NCBI RefSeq assembly: GCF_001610955.1
Contig: NZ_CP014335.1
Span: 2,923,001-2,987,000, forward strand
Length of the DNA stretch: 64,000 nt
Direction: 5' to 3'
Source: Geobacillus thermoleovorans
GTDB lineage: Bacteria > Bacillota > Bacilli > Bacillales > Anoxybacillaceae
The notes beneath the pieces were generated by a model. It did no database searches. It saw only the letters and a list, made by a program, of their open reading frames with translations, and was not told the origin of the DNA. How positions within the stretch are numbered: position 1 is the first letter of the stretch; each line of letters opens with the position of its first letter. Of the stretch, positions 33,109 through 43,005 are shown one piece after another. The translations under genes were made by a program, and so were the position numbers.

Positions 33109-33756
33109 TTATTTTTTGTCGCCCGCTTCCACCTTTTGCGCGTGCCGCTCGGCAAGCGTCGCAAGCACCGCGTCAAGCGGCAGCTTTTGTTCGCGCAACA
33201 GTACAAGCAAATGGTACAACAAGTCGGCCGCTTCCCATTTCAATTCGTCATGGCTCCGGTTTTTCGCCGCGATGATGACTTCCGCCGCTTCTTCGCCGAC
33301 TTTCTTCAAAATTTTATCGACGCCTTTTTCAAACAAGTACGTCGTGTACGACCCTTCCGGCCGTTCGGCGTCGCGCTGGGCGATGATCTGTTCCAACTCG
33401 TTCAAAATGGCAAACCGGTCGGCCGCCGGCGTGCGCGCCGCGCCGTCCAGCGAGCGGGAAAAACAGGAATACGACCCGGTATGGCAAGCCGGGCCGGCCG
33501 GCTCGACGAGAACGAGCAGGGCGTCGGCGTCGCAGTCGTAGCGGATGTCGACAACGCGCTGCACGTTTCCAGATGTCGCCCCTTTATGCCATAGTTCTTG
33601 GCGCGAGCGGCTGTAAAACCATGTTTCTCCGGTCTCCAGCGTTTTTTTAAGCGACTCTTTGTTCATATAGGCAAGCGTGAGCACTTCCTTGCTTTGCGCA
33701 TCTTGGACGATGGCAGGTACAAGCCCTTTTTCATCAAAGCGAATGTCCGCCGTCAT
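33109..33756 (-). CDS. hisI: Bifunctional phosphoribosyl-AMP cyclohydrolase / phosphoribosyl-ATP pyrophosphatase
   Basis: 215 residues, fused HisI-HisE. The cyclohydrolase part (1-110) has [29 protein letters not shown] and the Zn-binding [12 protein letters not shown]...HTGSYSCF. The pyrophosphatase part (about 118-205) has [32 protein letters not shown]. They catalyse steps 3 and 2 of histidine synthesis. Last gene of the operon; the start overlaps the hisF stop. Confidence 0.98.
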   Translation of the reverse strand: MTADIRFDEKGLVPAIVQDAQSKEVLTLAYMNKESLKKTLETGETWFYSRSRQELWHKGATSGNVQRVVDIRYDCDADALLVLVEPAGPACHTGSYSCFSRSLDGAARTPAADRFAILNELEQIIAQRDAERPEGSYTTYLFEKGVDKILKKVGEEAAEVIIAAKNRSHDELKWEAADLLYHLLVLLREQKLPLDAVLATLAERHAQKVEAGDKK

Positions 33757-34511
33757 CGCACGTTCACCCCTTTTTCTTTCAAGTACGCTTTCACTTGTCC
33801 GACTGACGTTTCTTTGTAATGGAAAATCGATGCCGCGAGCGCCGCGTCTGCTTTCCCTTTTTCGAACGCTTCGAGGAAATGCTCCGCCTTGCCGGCGCCG
33901 CCCGAGGCGATGACCGGAACCGGGACCGCTTCGCTCACCCGCCGCGTCAACTCAATATCAAAACCGTTTTTGCCGCCGTCCGCGTCCATGCTCGTCAGCA
34001 AAATCTCCCCGGCGCCAAGACGGACCGCTTCCTGCGCCCAAGCGACGACTTCCCAGTTCGTGGCGTTGCGGCCGCCGTGCGTATAGACGCGCCATGAACC
34101 AAGCGTTTCATCGTATTTCGCGTCAATGGCGACGACGATGCATTGCGAGCCGAAAAAGTCCGCCCCTTCGGTGATCAAGGTCGGATGGAGCACCGCGGCG
34201 GTGTTGAGCGACACTTTGTCGGCCCCGGCGCGAAGCATCCGCTTCATATCCTCAAGCGAGTGGATGCCGCCGCCGACCGTAAACGGAATCGCTAGCTGGG
34301 CGGCGACGCGCTCGACGACATCGACCATCGTTTTCCGCCCTTCATGGGAAGCGGAAATGTCCAAAAACACGAGCTCGTCCGCCCCTTGCTCATCGTACGC
34401 CTTCGCGAGCTCCACCGGATCGCCGGCATCGCGCAGCTGGACAAATTGCACTCCTTTGACGACGCGCCCGTCTTTCACATCGAGGCACGGGATGATGCGC
34501 TTCGTGATCAT
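33753..34511 (-). CDS. hisF: Imidazole glycerol phosphate synthase, cyclase subunit
   Basis: 252 residues, TIM barrel. [19 protein letters not shown] carries the catalytic Asp (about 11), and [19 protein letters not shown] the second (about 130). Works with HisH to make IGP and AICAR. Overlaps hisI and hisA by 4 bases each, so the series is translationally coupled. Confidence 0.99.
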   Translation of the reverse strand: MITKRIIPCLDVKDGRVVKGVQFVQLRDAGDPVELAKAYDEQGADELVFLDISASHEGRKTMVDVVERVAAQLAIPFTVGGGIHSLEDMKRMLRAGADKVSLNTAAVLHPTLITEGADFFGSQCIVVAIDAKYDETLGSWRVYTHGGRNATNWEVVAWAQEAVRLGAGEILLTSMDADGGKNGFDIELTRRVSEAVPVPVIASGGAGKAEHFLEAFEKGKADAALAASIFHYKETSVGQVKAYLKEKGVNVR

Positions 34512-35245
34512 CGCTCGTTCACCGCCTTGAGCGCTTCCGCGAGCGTAAACTGATTCGTATAAAGCGCCTTGCCGACGATCGCGCCGCCGATGCCTTGTCC
34601 AGCATATTGGCAGAGCGCGCGCAAATCGTCAAGCGAGCTGACGCCGCCAGAAGCGATCACTTCTTTTCCCGTCGCCTCGGCCAACCGGACCGCGGCGGCG
34701 ATGTTCGGGCCCGACAGCGTGCCATCGGTCGCAATATCGGTGAAAATAAACGTCTCCGCCCCCGCCTCAGCGAGCATCCGCCCGAGCTCTTCCGCCTTGA
34801 CGTTCGACGTCGCAAGCCACCCTTCCGTCGCCACGAAGCCGTCGCGGGCGTCAATGCCAATCACGATGCGGCGGCCGTATTTTTGGAGCATCTTTTTCAC
34901 AAACGGCGGGTCGGAAATGGCCGCACTTCCTAAAATGACGCGGGCGACCCCATTTTCTAAATAATGCACGATATCCTCTTCCGTCCGGATGCCGCCGCCC
35001 ACTTGCACATGGACGGAAAGACGACGGGCCGCTTCAATGACAAACCGGTCGTTGACGCGGCGCCCTTCTTTCGCTCCGTCCAAATCGACCATATGAATCC
35101 ACTCCGCCCCTTGAGCGGCGAATTGCTCGGCCATCGCGACCGGCGAATCGCCGTACACCGTTTCTTTGTTGTAATCGCCTTGCAGCAGGCGGACGCACTT
35201 GCCGCCGCGCATATCGATCGCCGGATAAATCGTAAACGCCGCCAT
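34508..35245 (-). CDS. hisA: ProFAR isomerase
   Basis: 245 residues, TIM barrel related to His[22 protein letters not shown] carries the catalytic Asp, and [19 protein letters not shown] the second. It carries out the Amadori rearrangement of ProFAR. Stop and start codons overlap those of hisF and hisH. Confidence 0.99.
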   Translation of the reverse strand: MAAFTIYPAIDMRGGKCVRLLQGDYNKETVYGDSPVAMAEQFAAQGAEWIHMVDLDGAKEGRRVNDRFVIEAARRLSVHVQVGGGIRTEEDIVHYLENGVARVILGSAAISDPPFVKKMLQKYGRRIVIGIDARDGFVATEGWLATSNVKAEELGRMLAEAGAETFIFTDIATDGTLSGPNIAAAVRLAEATGKEVIASGGVSSLDDLRALCQYAGQGIGGAIVGKALYTNQFTLAEALKAVNER

Positions 35246-35886
35246 CAGCCGTTCCCCCTTCCCGTGGCGATGCCGACATAATTGTTCAAGATGCTCATGC
35301 CGACCGCACCGCTTTTTTCCGGATGAAACTGTGTGCCAAACACACAGCCGCGCCCGACGACCGCCGGAACATCAACGTCATATTCACTGCTCGCGAGCAC
35401 GACGTCCTCATCCCCTGGAATGACATAATACGAATGGACAAAATAGACATGCCCTTCCTCGACGCCACGAAGGAGCGGCGACGGACGATGAAAGCGGAGC
35501 CGGTTCCAGCCCATGTGCGGCACTTTGTATGGCTCGCCGGTTTTCGTGACGCCCGGAAAGCGGACGACGCGGCCGCGAAGCAAGCCAAGCCCTTTTGTCG
35601 GCCCGTTTTCTTCGCTTTCGTCAAACAACAGCTGCATCCCTAAACAAATGCCGAGCAGCGGCGTGCCGTTTTCAACCGCCGAACGGATGAAAGCAGCTAG
35701 GCCTGTCTCATTTAAAATGTGCATCGCATCGCGAAACGAGCCGACACCGGGCAAAATCAGCCCGCGCGCCTGCTCGAGCTCCTCTTTGTCGCCGCTTAGG
35801 ACATACGGACAGCCGAGCCGCTCGAGCGCTTTGCTGACGCTGTATAAGTTGCCCATGCCATAGTCGATGATCCCGATCATCGTCAT
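35245..35886 (-). CDS. hisH: Imidazole glycerol phosphate synthase, glutaminase subunit
   Basis: 213 residues, class I glutamine amidotransferase. Nucleophile Cys in [16 protein letters not shown] (about 82), His/Glu in [11 protein letters not shown] (about 187, 189). ATG 35886 (AAAGGA five bases upstream) or ATG 35880 giving [11 protein letters not shown] are both possible. It follows a 171-bp gap after hisB that is unusual in this otherwise tight operon. Confidence 0.98.
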   Translation of the reverse strand: MTMIGIIDYGMGNLYSVSKALERLGCPYVLSGDKEELEQARGLILPGVGSFRDAMHILNETGLAAFIRSAVENGTPLLGICLGMQLLFDESEENGPTKGLGLLRGRVVRFPGVTKTGEPYKVPHMGWNRLRFHRPSPLLRGVEEGHVYFVHSYYVIPGDEDVVLASSEYDVDVPAVVGRGCVFGTQFHPEKSGAVGMSILNNYVGIATGRGNG

Positions 35887-35941
35887 CCCATTCCTTTCTT
35901 CGCTGATCCATGTTTTCCCTCATCCACCGAACAACTTGATG

Positions 35942-36100
35942 ACGGCATGCCTTTTGTTAACGGCGCTCCTTTCACGCGCGGGCCTCTCCTTGGCGCCCGG
36001 CCGCATTCCCTTTGCCCGCGGAACTCTTTCCCCACGGGGGGCGCCCCACTCCATCGGCTACAGCATCCCTTTTGTCGACGGAACGCCTTTGACGCGCGGG
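35942..36100 (-). repeat. Degenerate copies of the hisB 3' end
   Basis: The hisB end encodes DPRVKGVPSTKGML. Downstream on the same strand, 35982-35945 can be read PRVKGAPLTKGMPSS, and an intermediate block near 36025 reads VPRAKGM. The three blocks share the same nucleotide pattern (CCGCG-GTNAAAGG ... ACAAAAGG-ATGC), suggesting tandem duplication and decay. Confidence 0.5.
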
Positions 36101-36648
36101 TCGATCATCGTTGCTTCATCGAGCGCCCGCCCGAGCGCCTTAAACACCGCTTCGACCATATGGTGCGTATTGCGCCCGTAATGGACGATGACATGCAAGT
36201 TCATCCGCGCTTCAAGCGCCAGTTTCCATAAAAACTCATGCACGAGTTCGACATCAAACGCACCGACTTTCGCTGCCGGAAACTCGCCGCGAAACTCAAA
36301 ATGCGGGCGATTGCTCAAGTCGATCACAACTTGCGCCAAGGCGTCATCCATCGGCACAAACGCGTTGCCGTACCGCTTGATTCCTTTTTTGTCGCCGAGC
36401 GCTTCCTTGATCGCCTGCCCGAGGCAAATGCCGATGTCTTCCGTCGTATGGTGGTCGTCAATATGCGTGTCGCCTTTGGCCTCAATGTGCAAATCGAACT
36501 GGCCGTGCTTGGCGAACAAATCGAGCATATGGGTTAAAAACGGCACGCCCGTTTCCAGTTCCGCCTTCCCTTCGCCATCCAACGAAAGCGATAACTGAAT
36601 GCTCGTCTCGTTCGTCGTTCTTGCGATCATCGCTTCCCTTGCCATCAT
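36058..36648 (-). CDS. hisB: Imidazoleglycerol-phosphate dehydratase
   Basis: 196 residues. Mn-binding motifs FLTHMLDLFAKHGQFD and DDHHTTEDIGICLG in the first half, HVIVHYGRNTHHMVEAVFKALGRAL in the second. Monofunctional type, without the histidinol-phosphatase domain. ATG 36648 directly follows the hisD stop (TGAATG). Confidence 0.98.
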   Translation of the reverse strand: MMAREAMIARTTNETSIQLSLSLDGEGKAELETGVPFLTHMLDLFAKHGQFDLHIEAKGDTHIDDHHTTEDIGICLGQAIKEALGDKKGIKRYGNAFVPMDDALAQVVIDLSNRPHFEFRGEFPAAKVGAFDVELVHEFLWKLALEARMNLHVIVHYGRNTHHMVEAVFKALGRALDEATMIDPRVKGVPSTKGML

Positions 36649-37923
36649 TCATTCCCCTTTCTCGAGCCGCACCTCAATGGCGCGCGCGTGCGCCTCCAGC
36701 CCCTCGAGGCGGGCAAAGGCGGCGATTTTGTCGCCATGTTGTTTCAATGCGGTTTCACTGTAAACAATCACGCTTGATTTTTTCACAAACTCGTCAACGC
36801 TCAAGCCGCTTGAGAATCTGGCCGTGCCGTTGGTTGGCAGCACGTGGTTCGGCCCGGCGAAATAGTCGCCGACCGGCTCGGAGCTGAAGCGGCCGAAAAA
36901 CATCGCTCCCGCATGGCGGAGCCGGCCGAAAAGCGAGAGCGGTTCTGCCGTCATCACTTCCAAATGCTCCGGCGCCAGTTCGTTCACGACATCCACCGCT
37001 TCCTCAAGCGTCTCGGTGACGTAAATGGCGCCGTAGTTCTCGAGCGCCGCTTGGGCAATGTCGCGGCGCGGCAGCGTTTCCAGCTGCCGTTCGACTTCGC
37101 TCGCCACCGCCAGCGCCAATTTCATCGACGGCGTCACCAAAATGGCCGACGCCCGCACGTCATGCTCGGCTTGCGACAACAAATCCGCCGCAATCTCATC
37201 CGGTCGGGCCGTTTCATCCGCCAGCACGACAATTTCGCTCGGCCCCGCGATCATGTCGATCGCCACATGTCCGAACACTTCCCGCTTCGCCAATGCCACA
37301 TAAATATTGCCCGGCCCGAAAATTTTGTCAACCGGCCGGATCGTTTCCGTCCCATAAGCAAGCGCGGCGATCGCCTGCGCGCCGCCGACTTTGTAAATTT
37401 CCGTCACGCCGAGTTCATAGGCGGCGGCCAGCACCCCAGCCGGGAGCGTGCCGTCTTTGTTTGGCGGCGAGGTGATGACAATCCGTTTCACCCCCGCCAC
37501 TTGTGCGGGAATAACGTTCATCAGCACAGACGACGGATAAGCGGCCGTCCCGCCTGGCACGTACAACCCGACCGCATCGAGCGGCGTCACCTTTTGTCCG
37601 AGAATCGTGCCGTCTTCTTTCGTCATCCACCATGATTCGCGCTTTTGCCGTTTGTGGTAGTCGCGAATGTTGGCCGCCGCTTGGCGAATGATCTCCAGCA
37701 TCTCCGCGTCCATCGCCGCATGCGCGCGCTTCATTTCCTCTTCCGTCACCTTGAGCGAATCCAGCTTGACGCCGTCAAACCGTTCCGTATATTCTTTCAG
37801 CGCCGCATCGCCGCGGTCGCGCACATTGGCGATGATATCAAGCACCGCGCGCCGCTGCTCCTCCGTTCCGCTTTCAATCGTGCGCCGCAGCGAGACGCCG
37901 CCTCGGATCCGTTCGATTTTCAT
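36649..37923 (-). CDS. hisD: Histidinol dehydrogenase
   Basis: 424 residues from ATG 37923 (AAAGGGGAGCGAACG upstream; longer N-terminus rejected). Markers: [51 protein letters not shown], and [14 protein letters not shown] with the Zn-binding Gln/His. It carries out the last two oxidations, L-histidinol to L-histidine. A structured 200-bp element separates it from hisG. Confidence 0.99.
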   Translation of the reverse strand: MKIERIRGGVSLRRTIESGTEEQRRAVLDIIANVRDRGDAALKEYTERFDGVKLDSLKVTEEEMKRAHAAMDAEMLEIIRQAAANIRDYHKRQKRESWWMTKEDGTILGQKVTPLDAVGLYVPGGTAAYPSSVLMNVIPAQVAGVKRIVITSPPNKDGTLPAGVLAAAYELGVTEIYKVGGAQAIAALAYGTETIRPVDKIFGPGNIYVALAKREVFGHVAIDMIAGPSEIVVLADETARPDEIAADLLSQAEHDVRASAILVTPSMKLALAVASEVERQLETLPRRDIAQAALENYGAIYVTETLEEAVDVVNELAPEHLEVMTAEPLSLFGRLRHAGAMFFGRFSSEPVGDYFAGPNHVLPTNGTARFSSGLSVDEFVKKSSVIVYSETALKQHGDKIAAFARLEGLEAHARAIEVRLEKGE

Positions 37924-37971
37924 CGTTCGCTCCCCTTTCTGTGACGTCCATCGGTTTTCGTCCATTGGCAA

Positions 37972-38173
37972 TCTGTATCGATGCAATTTGAAGCTTTACC
38001 ATTTGCAGCTTTTACCGAGTATTTGATCGACTGTCGGGCGACCGAACAACGCCGCTTAAAGACCCATATATGGGTCTGTGAAGCAGGCGGTTGTTCGATC
38101 CTCCGTCAGTCGAAAATGGACAAACCGCTTTTCCGTCAAGGATATGTTAAACTTCTTCGTTGCATCTATATGC
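37972..38173 (+). repeat. Structured inverted-repeat element, copy A (between hisG and hisD)
   Basis: About 200 bp with palindromic ends (TGTATCGATGCAA ... TTGCATCTATATG). Nested arms include CGAACAAC/GTTGTTCG, GCCGCTT/AAGC-A-GGC and the perfect palindrome GACCCATATATGGGTC at the tip. It matches 40488-40693 in inverted orientation over its whole length. It lies inside the his transcript. The remaining bases of 37924-38273 show nothing else. Confidence 0.8.
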
Positions 38174-38273
38174 TATTTTCCAACGGCGTTGTCAACGCCG
38201 CTCCGCCATTCCCGAATCTCCACCAACCCATTCTTCGGAAACCGCCCATTTCCGCTCTGTCACACCTTTTTTC

Positions 38274-38900
38274 CTACGGCTGGGGAATGACCGCCGCCAA
38301 TCGGTCGACCAACCGTTCAATGTCCCCGCCGTTTAGCCGGTAGCTCGCCGGGTTGACAATCAGGCGCGACGTCACCTCGGCGATCCGTTCAAGTTCGACA
38401 AGCCCGTTTTCTCTGAGCGTCCGCCCCGTGGAAACGATGTCCACGATCCGGTCGGCAAGGCCGATCAGCGGGGCGAGTTCAATGGATCCGTTCAGGCGGA
38501 TGATTTCGACTTGCTCGCCTTGCTCGCGAAAATACGTTGACGCGATGTTCGGGTATTTCGTCGCCACCCTTGGTGCGATTTCGTTCATCTTGGCGCCGGG
38601 CATCCCGGCGACCGCCAAATGGCAGCGGCTGATGTGCAAATCGAGCAGTTCGTACACATCCCGTTCTTCTTCCATCAGCACGTCCTTGCCGGCAATGCCC
38701 AAATCCGCGACCCCATGCTCGACATAGGTGACGACATCCATCGGTTTCGCCAAAATAAAGCGCATGTTTTCCTCTGGCACATCAATGACGAGCTTGCGCG
38801 ACTCGGTAAATTCCGGCGGCAGCGCATAATCCGCCCGCCGCAGCAACTCGACCGCCTCTTCAAAAATGCGCCCTTTTGGCATGGCAATCGTCAGCATCAT
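38274..38900 (-). CDS. hisG: ATP phosphoribosyltransferase, short form
   Basis: 208 residues, the short type that lacks the regulatory C-terminal domain and needs His[31 protein letters not shown] and the PRPP-binding [15 protein letters not shown] are clear. First step of histidine synthesis. Start ATG 38900 or 38897 (AAGGAGG upstream). Confidence 0.98.
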   Translation of the reverse strand: MMLTIAMPKGRIFEEAVELLRRADYALPPEFTESRKLVIDVPEENMRFILAKPMDVVTYVEHGVADLGIAGKDVLMEEERDVYELLDLHISRCHLAVAGMPGAKMNEIAPRVATKYPNIASTYFREQGEQVEIIRLNGSIELAPLIGLADRIVDIVSTGRTLRENGLVELERIAEVTSRLIVNPASYRLNGGDIERLVDRLAAVIPQP

Positions 38901-39075
38901 TCTTCCTCCTTGCTCCTCATCATGTCAAATGCGGCGCTGGGCCTCGAGTACACCGCATGCTCTCCACCGCCATGGGCAGCCTTTCCCGTCCGTTCTTCGC
39001 ATCCGCTCTGTCCCGCCAATCGCTGCCGTTTTCAACAGCGTCGATGACCAACCGGCGGCGCCTTCTCTGTTATGT

Positions 39076-40260
39076 TCACTGCCCATCGCGCCCGCTGCGG
39101 CCAAGCAAATACACGATCGACCGGTAGCGCTGGCTGTAGGCGTCAATATCACGAATGCCGGCAATGTGCTGCAAGACGACGCGCTTGCCTTCCGCCCGTT
39201 TCGCTTCGGCCAATTCCACCGCTTCCGCCAGCCGCTCTTGGCTGAACACGATGCACTCGATGTCATCGCGCACATCCGTTTCCCCAATCGCCTCAATCAA
39301 CCGATCGACGCGCAACCCAAACCCCGTCGCCGGCGCCGGGCGCGAGAACTTCGCCAATAAATCATCATACCGCCCGCCGTTGCCGATCGGGAATCCCACT
39401 TGCTCGGCGTACACTTCAAACAAAATGCCAGTGTAATAGCTCATATGGCTGACAAGCGCCATATCGAGCTTCACCGCCTCGGCCACTCCATACGTCCGAA
39501 GCACCGCCATGAGCACCGCCAGCTCATCAGCCGCCCGCCGCCCCTTCTCGCTTGTGACGAGCGTTTTCGCCTGTTCAATCACGTCCGTTCCACCGCGCAA
39601 GGAAAGAAGATCCAACAGCCGCTTTTGATCGATCGACGAAAGCGGCCACGACTTCACATGTTCACGGTAGCCGACGTAATTTTTCTCATATAAAAAACGG
39701 CGCAATACACTCGCCCGCTCCTCATTCCCTAAAATCTCCAAAAACAGCGCATTGACATAACCGATATGGCCGACCGCCACCGAAAACCGCCCGAGTCCCG
39801 TCCGCTTCAGCAGGGCGACCATTAAACTGATCACCTCGGCGTCGGCCGTCACCGTGCCGTCGCCGATCAACTCCACACCGATCTGTTCAAACTCCGCCGG
39901 CCGCCCGCCTTCGCGCTGCTGGGCGCGGAACACATTGGCGTTGTACGCCAGCCGGAGCGGATTGCCGTCGTCATACAACCGCGACGCCGCCACCCGGGCG
40001 ATCGGCGCCGTCATATCGGGCCGCAATACGAGCGTATGCCCTTGCTGATCGAGGAGCTTAAACAGCCGATGATCGGCAATCGCCGACGCCGCCCCGACCG
40101 TTTCATAATACTCAAGCGTCGGCGTTTCGATAAACTCGTACCCCCAGCGCTCAATTTCTTCCGCCATCACCGAACGCACTTGTTTTTTCAACTCATATAA
40201 AAACGGCAGCGTATCGCGCATGCCTAACGGTTTTTCAAACATGAACAGCTTTTTTGCCAT
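39076..40260 (-). CDS. hisZ: ATP phosphoribosyltransferase regulatory subunit HisZ
   Basis: 394 residues from ATG 40260 (MAKKLFMFEKPLGMRDTLP; the longer open frame is rejected). It is a histidyl-tRNA-synthetase paralogue: motif 2-like LRPDMTAPIARVAASR and the later YYTGILFEVYAEQVGFPIGNGGRYDDL. It lacks aminoacylation function in the family and makes HisG active and histidine-sensitive. First gene of the operon. Confidence 0.97.
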   Translation of the reverse strand: MAKKLFMFEKPLGMRDTLPFLYELKKQVRSVMAEEIERWGYEFIETPTLEYYETVGAASAIADHRLFKLLDQQGHTLVLRPDMTAPIARVAASRLYDDGNPLRLAYNANVFRAQQREGGRPAEFEQIGVELIGDGTVTADAEVISLMVALLKRTGLGRFSVAVGHIGYVNALFLEILGNEERASVLRRFLYEKNYVGYREHVKSWPLSSIDQKRLLDLLSLRGGTDVIEQAKTLVTSEKGRRAADELAVLMAVLRTYGVAEAVKLDMALVSHMSYYTGILFEVYAEQVGFPIGNGGRYDDLLAKFSRPAPATGFGLRVDRLIEAIGETDVRDDIECIVFSQERLAEAVELAEAKRAEGKRVVLQHIAGIRDIDAYSQRYRSIVYLLGRSGRDGQ

Positions 40261-40364
40261 GTCCCCACGCCCTTTATCGAGATGCTTTAGTTTGCTAATA
40301 TGGTAGAGAAGTGAAGTTATTAGTAGTTTACTCCTTTGCGGCCACAGCGTCAAGGGGGGGAATG

Positions 40365-40417
40365 CTTTATAAATAACAAAACGGACAAGATCGCTTCAAA
40401 AAAGGAAGCGCTTGTCC
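40365..40417 (-). terminator. Terminator or attenuator-like hairpin upstream of hisZ
   Basis: Minus strand GGACAAGCGCTTCC, T-rich loop, GAAGCGATCTTGTCC, then GTTTTGTTATTT, about 100 bp before hisZ. It may end transcription arriving from yvoF or act as a leader element of the his operon. No T-box motif was seen. Confidence 0.55.
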
Positions 40418-40487
40418 ATTTCGTTCCATGTCGCATAGGCGATTATCCACAATAATGGAATAAATACCTAAAAAAGTAGAGTACTTA

Positions 40488-40693
40488 TTTATATACATGC
40501 AACGAAAAAGTTTAACATATCATTGACGGAAAAGTCGCTTATCCACTTTTCGACTGGCGGTGACCGAACAATCACCCGCTTCGCAGCCCCATACATGGTT
40601 CCGGAAGCGGCATTGTTCGCTCGCCCGACAGTCGATCCAATCGCTCTGTAAAAACTACAAATGTTAAAGATTCAAATTGCACCTATATAGAAA
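40488..40693 (-). repeat. Structured inverted-repeat element, copy B (upstream of hisZ)
   Basis: Read on the minus strand, it follows copy A nearly base for base at the ends (GCAATTTGAA-CTTTA-CATTTG) and in the middle (GATCGACTGTCGGGCGA, CGAACAA, CCGCTT, TTGTTCG, CAGTCGAAAA, CTTTTCCGTCAA, GATATGTTAAACTT-TTCGTTGCAT). The nested hairpin is preserved with some paired changes. 40261-40808 holds no gene. Confidence 0.8.
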
Positions 40694-40808
40694 ACCTACG
40701 CCCGTCAGACGATCTTCATCAGTCGCATTATAAATGTTTTTTGTGTTCCAATCTTTTTATCACTTTTTCTGGAAATCTTCATTTTTCCAAACAAAACCTC
40801 GCCCCCAT

Positions 40809-41306
40809 TCAATTGGAAGGCGGTTCATTCCGGCGGACGATGCGCATCGGGCAACCCGCGGCCATCGCCCCGGGCGGGACGTCTTGATGGACGACGGTGC
40901 CGGCGGCGACCACGGCGCGGTCGCCGATCACCACACCAGGCAAAATGGTCGAGTTCGCGCCGATCATCACCTCATCGCCGATCACCACATCGCCGAGGCG
41001 GTATTCGTCAACCAAATATTCGTGAGCGAGAATCGTCGTGTTGTAGCCGATGACGCAGTTGCGGCCGATGCGGATTTTTTCAGGGAAGAGAATATCTGGC
41101 ATGACCATAAAGGCGAGCGCGGTTTGCTCGCCGATCTTCATGCCGAGAAACGTGCGGTACAGCCAGTTTTTCAGCGGCAAAAACGGCGTGTAGCGCCCGA
41201 TTTGAATGATGATGACGTTTTTCAGCACTTTCCAAAACGATACGGTGCGATACAACTGCCAGAGCGAGTTCGCCCCTTGGACAGGGTGTTTCGTCGTTCG
41301 TCTCAC
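40809..41306 (-). CDS. yvoF: Hexapeptide-repeat acetyltransferase-like protein (YvoF)
   Basis: 165 residues from a GTG at 41306 (VRRTTKHPVQGANSLWQ), or 173 from ATG 41330, which overlaps the ppaX stop. Left-handed beta-helix repeats are visible: IGRNCVIGYNTTILAHE, IGDEVMIGANSTILPGVVIGDRAVVAAG. The closing CPMRIVRR is typical of sugar O-acetyltransferases. Substrate unknown. The Shine-Dalgarno AAAGGAGGA sits in a small hairpin (GGAGGA-GCCG-TCCTCC) right after the ppaX stop. Confidence 0.85.
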   Translation of the reverse strand: MRRTTKHPVQGANSLWQLYRTVSFWKVLKNVIIIQIGRYTPFLPLKNWLYRTFLGMKIGEQTALAFMVMPDILFPEKIRIGRNCVIGYNTTILAHEYLVDEYRLGDVVIGDEVMIGANSTILPGVVIGDRAVVAAGTVVHQDVPPGAMAAGCPMRIVRRNEPPSN

Positions 41307-41326
41307 CGGGAGGACGGCTCCTCCTT

Positions 41327-41971
41327 TCATTCGTTGATGCCGACAATGGCCAACAAGTCTCTCATTTTTTCCAGCATATAGTCCGGTTCATATTGTTCCA
41401 AATACTCGCGCCCTTTAATCGCCCAGGCGACGCCGGCTGTTTTCACTCCGGCGTTTTGGCCGGCCAAAATGTCGTGGTAGTTGTCCCCGACCATGAGCGC
41501 TTCGTCCGGCGTTGACTGCAACATGCCAAGCGCTTTGTGAATCGGCTCGGGATCGGGCTTTGGCCGCGTGACGTCATCGAGGCCGATGACGCACGAGAAA
41601 AACGGCGCCAGCCGCGTTTTTCTTAACCCCATCAGGGCGGTGTCGTGCATTTTCGTCGTCACGACGCCGAGGCGGAAGCCATGGCGGTGCAGCGTTTCGA
41701 TCGTCTCATACACGGTGTCAAACTCGCGGATCAGTTCGTCATGGCGGGCATGGTTGAAGGTGCGATACGTCTTCACCATCTCCTCGGCCCGTTCCGGATC
41801 GAGCGAGCTGAACGTCTCATACAGCGACGGGCCGATGAACGGCAAGACGTCCTCACGCCCGTAGCGGCCCGGATAATACTTCTCCAGCGTATGCAAAAAC
41901 GACTGGATGATCAGCTCATTCGTATCAATCAACGTTCCGTCAAGGTCAAATAAAATCGTGCGAATCGTCAT
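41327..41971 (-). CDS. ppaX: Pyrophosphatase PpaX
   Basis: 214 residues, HAD superfamily. Motif [16 protein letters not shown], motif II VVTTKMH, motif [19 protein letters not shown] and [16 protein letters not shown]. In Bacillus PpaX hydrolyses pyrophosphate produced by HPrK/P when it dephosphorylates P-Ser-HPr, which explains its place in the hprK-lgt-yvoD-ppaX cluster. Overlaps yvoD by 4 bases. Confidence 0.95.
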   Translation of the reverse strand: MTIRTILFDLDGTLIDTNELIIQSFLHTLEKYYPGRYGREDVLPFIGPSLYETFSSLDPERAEEMVKTYRTFNHARHDELIREFDTVYETIETLHRHGFRLGVVTTKMHDTALMGLRKTRLAPFFSCVIGLDDVTRPKPDPEPIHKALGMLQSTPDEALMVGDNYHDILAGQNAGVKTAGVAWAIKGREYLEQYEPDYMLEKMRDLLAIVGINE

Positions 41972-42906
41972 GATGCGGCTTCCTTTCTCATCGGGTGTTC
42001 AAAACGGCGCCAAAGGAACGCCACCGCCATCGTCAACAGCACAGCCGTAACGAGGCGAATGACCAACAACGGCCAGACCGGGATGCCGAGCGGAACGAAA
42101 ATGAGCGTGTCTTCGACAACCGCATGGCAAGAAACGAGAAAAATAAACGCCAACGTCAAATCGCGCTTCGAGACGCCGTCTTCTTTCGCCGCCTGAATCA
42201 TCACCCCCGCCCCATAAGCGAGGCCGAACACAAAACCGGCGGCAAGGGTGAGCGATGTGTTCGCGCTCATGCCGAGCATCTTGGTCGCTGGCGCCATCCA
42301 GCGCGAAAACGTCTCAATCCAGTGGCGTTCTTTCAACACTTGAATGATCGTCATCAATGGAATGACAATCGCAACCAGCTGGACGATGCCGGTCGCCGCT
42401 TTTTTCAGCGCCGCCAAGATGATCTCTCCCCAGCCGGACGGCGAGGCGGCTTCAGGCGAGACAAACCCATATTGAGCGAGTTCCTGCCCCCCATCCCATA
42501 GATGGGCGATCAACAAACCGGAGACAACGGCCAAGCCAATGCGCACGGCGAGCATGAGCCAAACGCTCATACCCGTCCGCGAAGCGACGGAAGACTCGAC
42601 GATCAAGTTGTGAGAAAAGGAAAGCATGACAGCGAGAATGAGCACTTCTTTCACTGTAAACTCGATCGTCAGCATCGCCCCGATCGCGGCGTACAGCCCG
42701 AGCAAATTGCCGAGCACCAGCGGCACGGCCGCGTCGCCGGATAAGCCGAACCACTTCATCAGGGGAGTGACAAGGTCGATCAACCATGAAAATAAAGGGG
42801 TCGGCTGCAACAGCGCTAAAATGAGCGTCACTGGAAAAATGATTTTGCCGAGCGCCCATGACGTCTTCAGTCCGGCGATGACGCCGCGCTGCAATGTTCC
42901 TACCAT
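41968..42906 (-). CDS. yvoD: Nucleoside-recognition (gate) domain membrane protein YvoD
   Basis: 312 residues with about eight hydrophobic segments. Two related halves carry gate-like sequences ([40 protein letters not shown]). The family resembles SpmA/SpmB and nucleoside transport gates. The transported molecule is unknown. Located between lgt and ppaX. Confidence 0.88.
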   Translation of the reverse strand: MVGTLQRGVIAGLKTSWALGKIIFPVTLILALLQPTPLFSWLIDLVTPLMKWFGLSGDAAVPLVLGNLLGLYAAIGAMLTIEFTVKEVLILAVMLSFSHNLIVESSVASRTGMSVWLMLAVRIGLAVVSGLLIAHLWDGGQELAQYGFVSPEAASPSGWGEIILAALKKAATGIVQLVAIVIPLMTIIQVLKERHWIETFSRWMAPATKMLGMSANTSLTLAAGFVFGLAYGAGVMIQAAKEDGVSKRDLTLAFIFLVSCHAVVEDTLIFVPLGIPVWPLLVIRLVTAVLLTMAVAFLWRRFEHPMRKEAAS

Positions 42907-43005
42907 ATCTCCTCTCTCCTTCGCTTGTCTTCATGCCGCCGTGTGACCTTTTCACCACACGCCGCCTCTCTTTTTCCCTAGTCATCCGTCAACGGATAAG
43001 GACGG

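Noticed and set aside
40261..40500. T-box or histidine leader peptide before hisZ
   Set aside because: No T-box consensus (AGGGTGGNACCGCG-like) and no run of His codons; only a terminator-like hairpin is visible.
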